Below, one piece after another: positions 37,802 through 38,163 of a stretch of DNA of 38,163 bases. Numbering within the stretch: the stretch's first letter is position 1; each line of letters begins with the position of its first letter. The stretch lies in NCBI GenBank assembly GCA_012799135.1, contig JAAZLW010000061.1:1-38163 (forward strand), in the 5' to 3' direction. Position numbers and translations under genes: made by a program. The notes under the pieces were generated by a model that was given only the letters and a program-made list of their open reading frames with translations, was not told the DNA's origin and did no database searches. Source of the DNA: Bacillota bacterium. GTDB taxonomy: Bacteria > Bacillota > Limnochordia > DTU087.

Positions 37802-38083
37802 AGTGGTAAGGGTAGCCTGACTTATCTATGGGTCTTACTTCTGATCATAATCTTTACCAATCTCACGGCCGTATCCTGCTACTGGCCCTGGCATAAGATA
37901 CACTGAGCCCAGCGCAGGGCATGGGTGGGATTGCCAGATGGCCCTATCTAGCACAATCGATCTCAGGAAAGAAGGTACGGCGGCGGATGCGCCGAATTAT
38001 TGATCCAAATCTAGGACCAAGGCTATTGCGACGCTGCAGATGCCCAGATCTGCAAGAGGTTGGGTGAAAGGAAGCGTGGTTGC

Positions 38084-38163
38084 ATGAAGGCGCATATCCT
38101 GACTGATAACAGAGCTGCTGCGCCAGGTATTGTCGGGGAGCATGGCCTGTCAGTATTCATCGA
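38084..38163 (+). CDS. MBL-fold metallo-hydrolase, N-terminal fragment (runs off the window)
   Basis: ATG 38084: MKAHILTDNRAAAPGIVGEHGLSVFI..., resembling the start of MBL-fold proteins of the 'DNxxxPGLxxEHGLSxLIE' type; aaaggaag RBS. Confidence 0.65.
   Translation, partial: MKAHILTDNRAAAPGIVGEHGLSVFI

Noticed and set aside
1-38163. CRISPR arrays, insertion sequences, phage or toxin-antitoxin modules
   Set aside because: No regularly spaced repeats, transposase/integrase motifs or phage proteins recognised in the ORF set or by scanning.

Overview
The window looks like about 38 kb of a Firmicutes-like chromosome, read by eye with no database search. Gene order: ZIP transporter C-terminus; PTS EIIC; aldo/keto reductase with a Fe-S tail; MASE3-like orphan histidine kinase; nitroreductase; URO-D methyltransferase fused to a thioredoxin-like domain, overlapping a G3E/CobW GTPase; nicotinate phosphoribosyltransferase; 1-acylglycerol-3-phosphate acyltransferase; peptide ABC transporter (SBP + 2 permeases, no ATPases); D-2-hydroxyacid dehydrogenase; TraX-like protein; rpoB with no adjacent rpoC; tRNA-Arg(TCG); a decayed GH78 rhamnosidase; a RhaTPQS-like L-rhamnose ABC transporter; a CPA2 antiporter/Usp fusion; an uncharacterised sugar cluster (TIM-barrel isomerases, ROK, Gfo/Idh, DeoR, CUT1 ABC, MtnX-like HAD phosphatase); a COG1313-like radical SAM protein; and the start of an MBL-fold gene. 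The strongest observations are: (1) a fluoride (crcB-motif) riboswitch with an overlapping terminator upstream of the antiporter/Usp fusion; (2) a free-standing rpoB unit with its own promoter, leader terminator candidate and downstream terminator candidate; (3) three genes each broken by one in-frame stop that is one G:C>A:T transition from the expected conserved codon (dppC-like, rhaT-like, GH78 remnant); (4) the URO-D/thioredoxin fusion with an altered Zn-ligand motif, translationally overlapped with a G3E GTPase with a variant CxCC motif.
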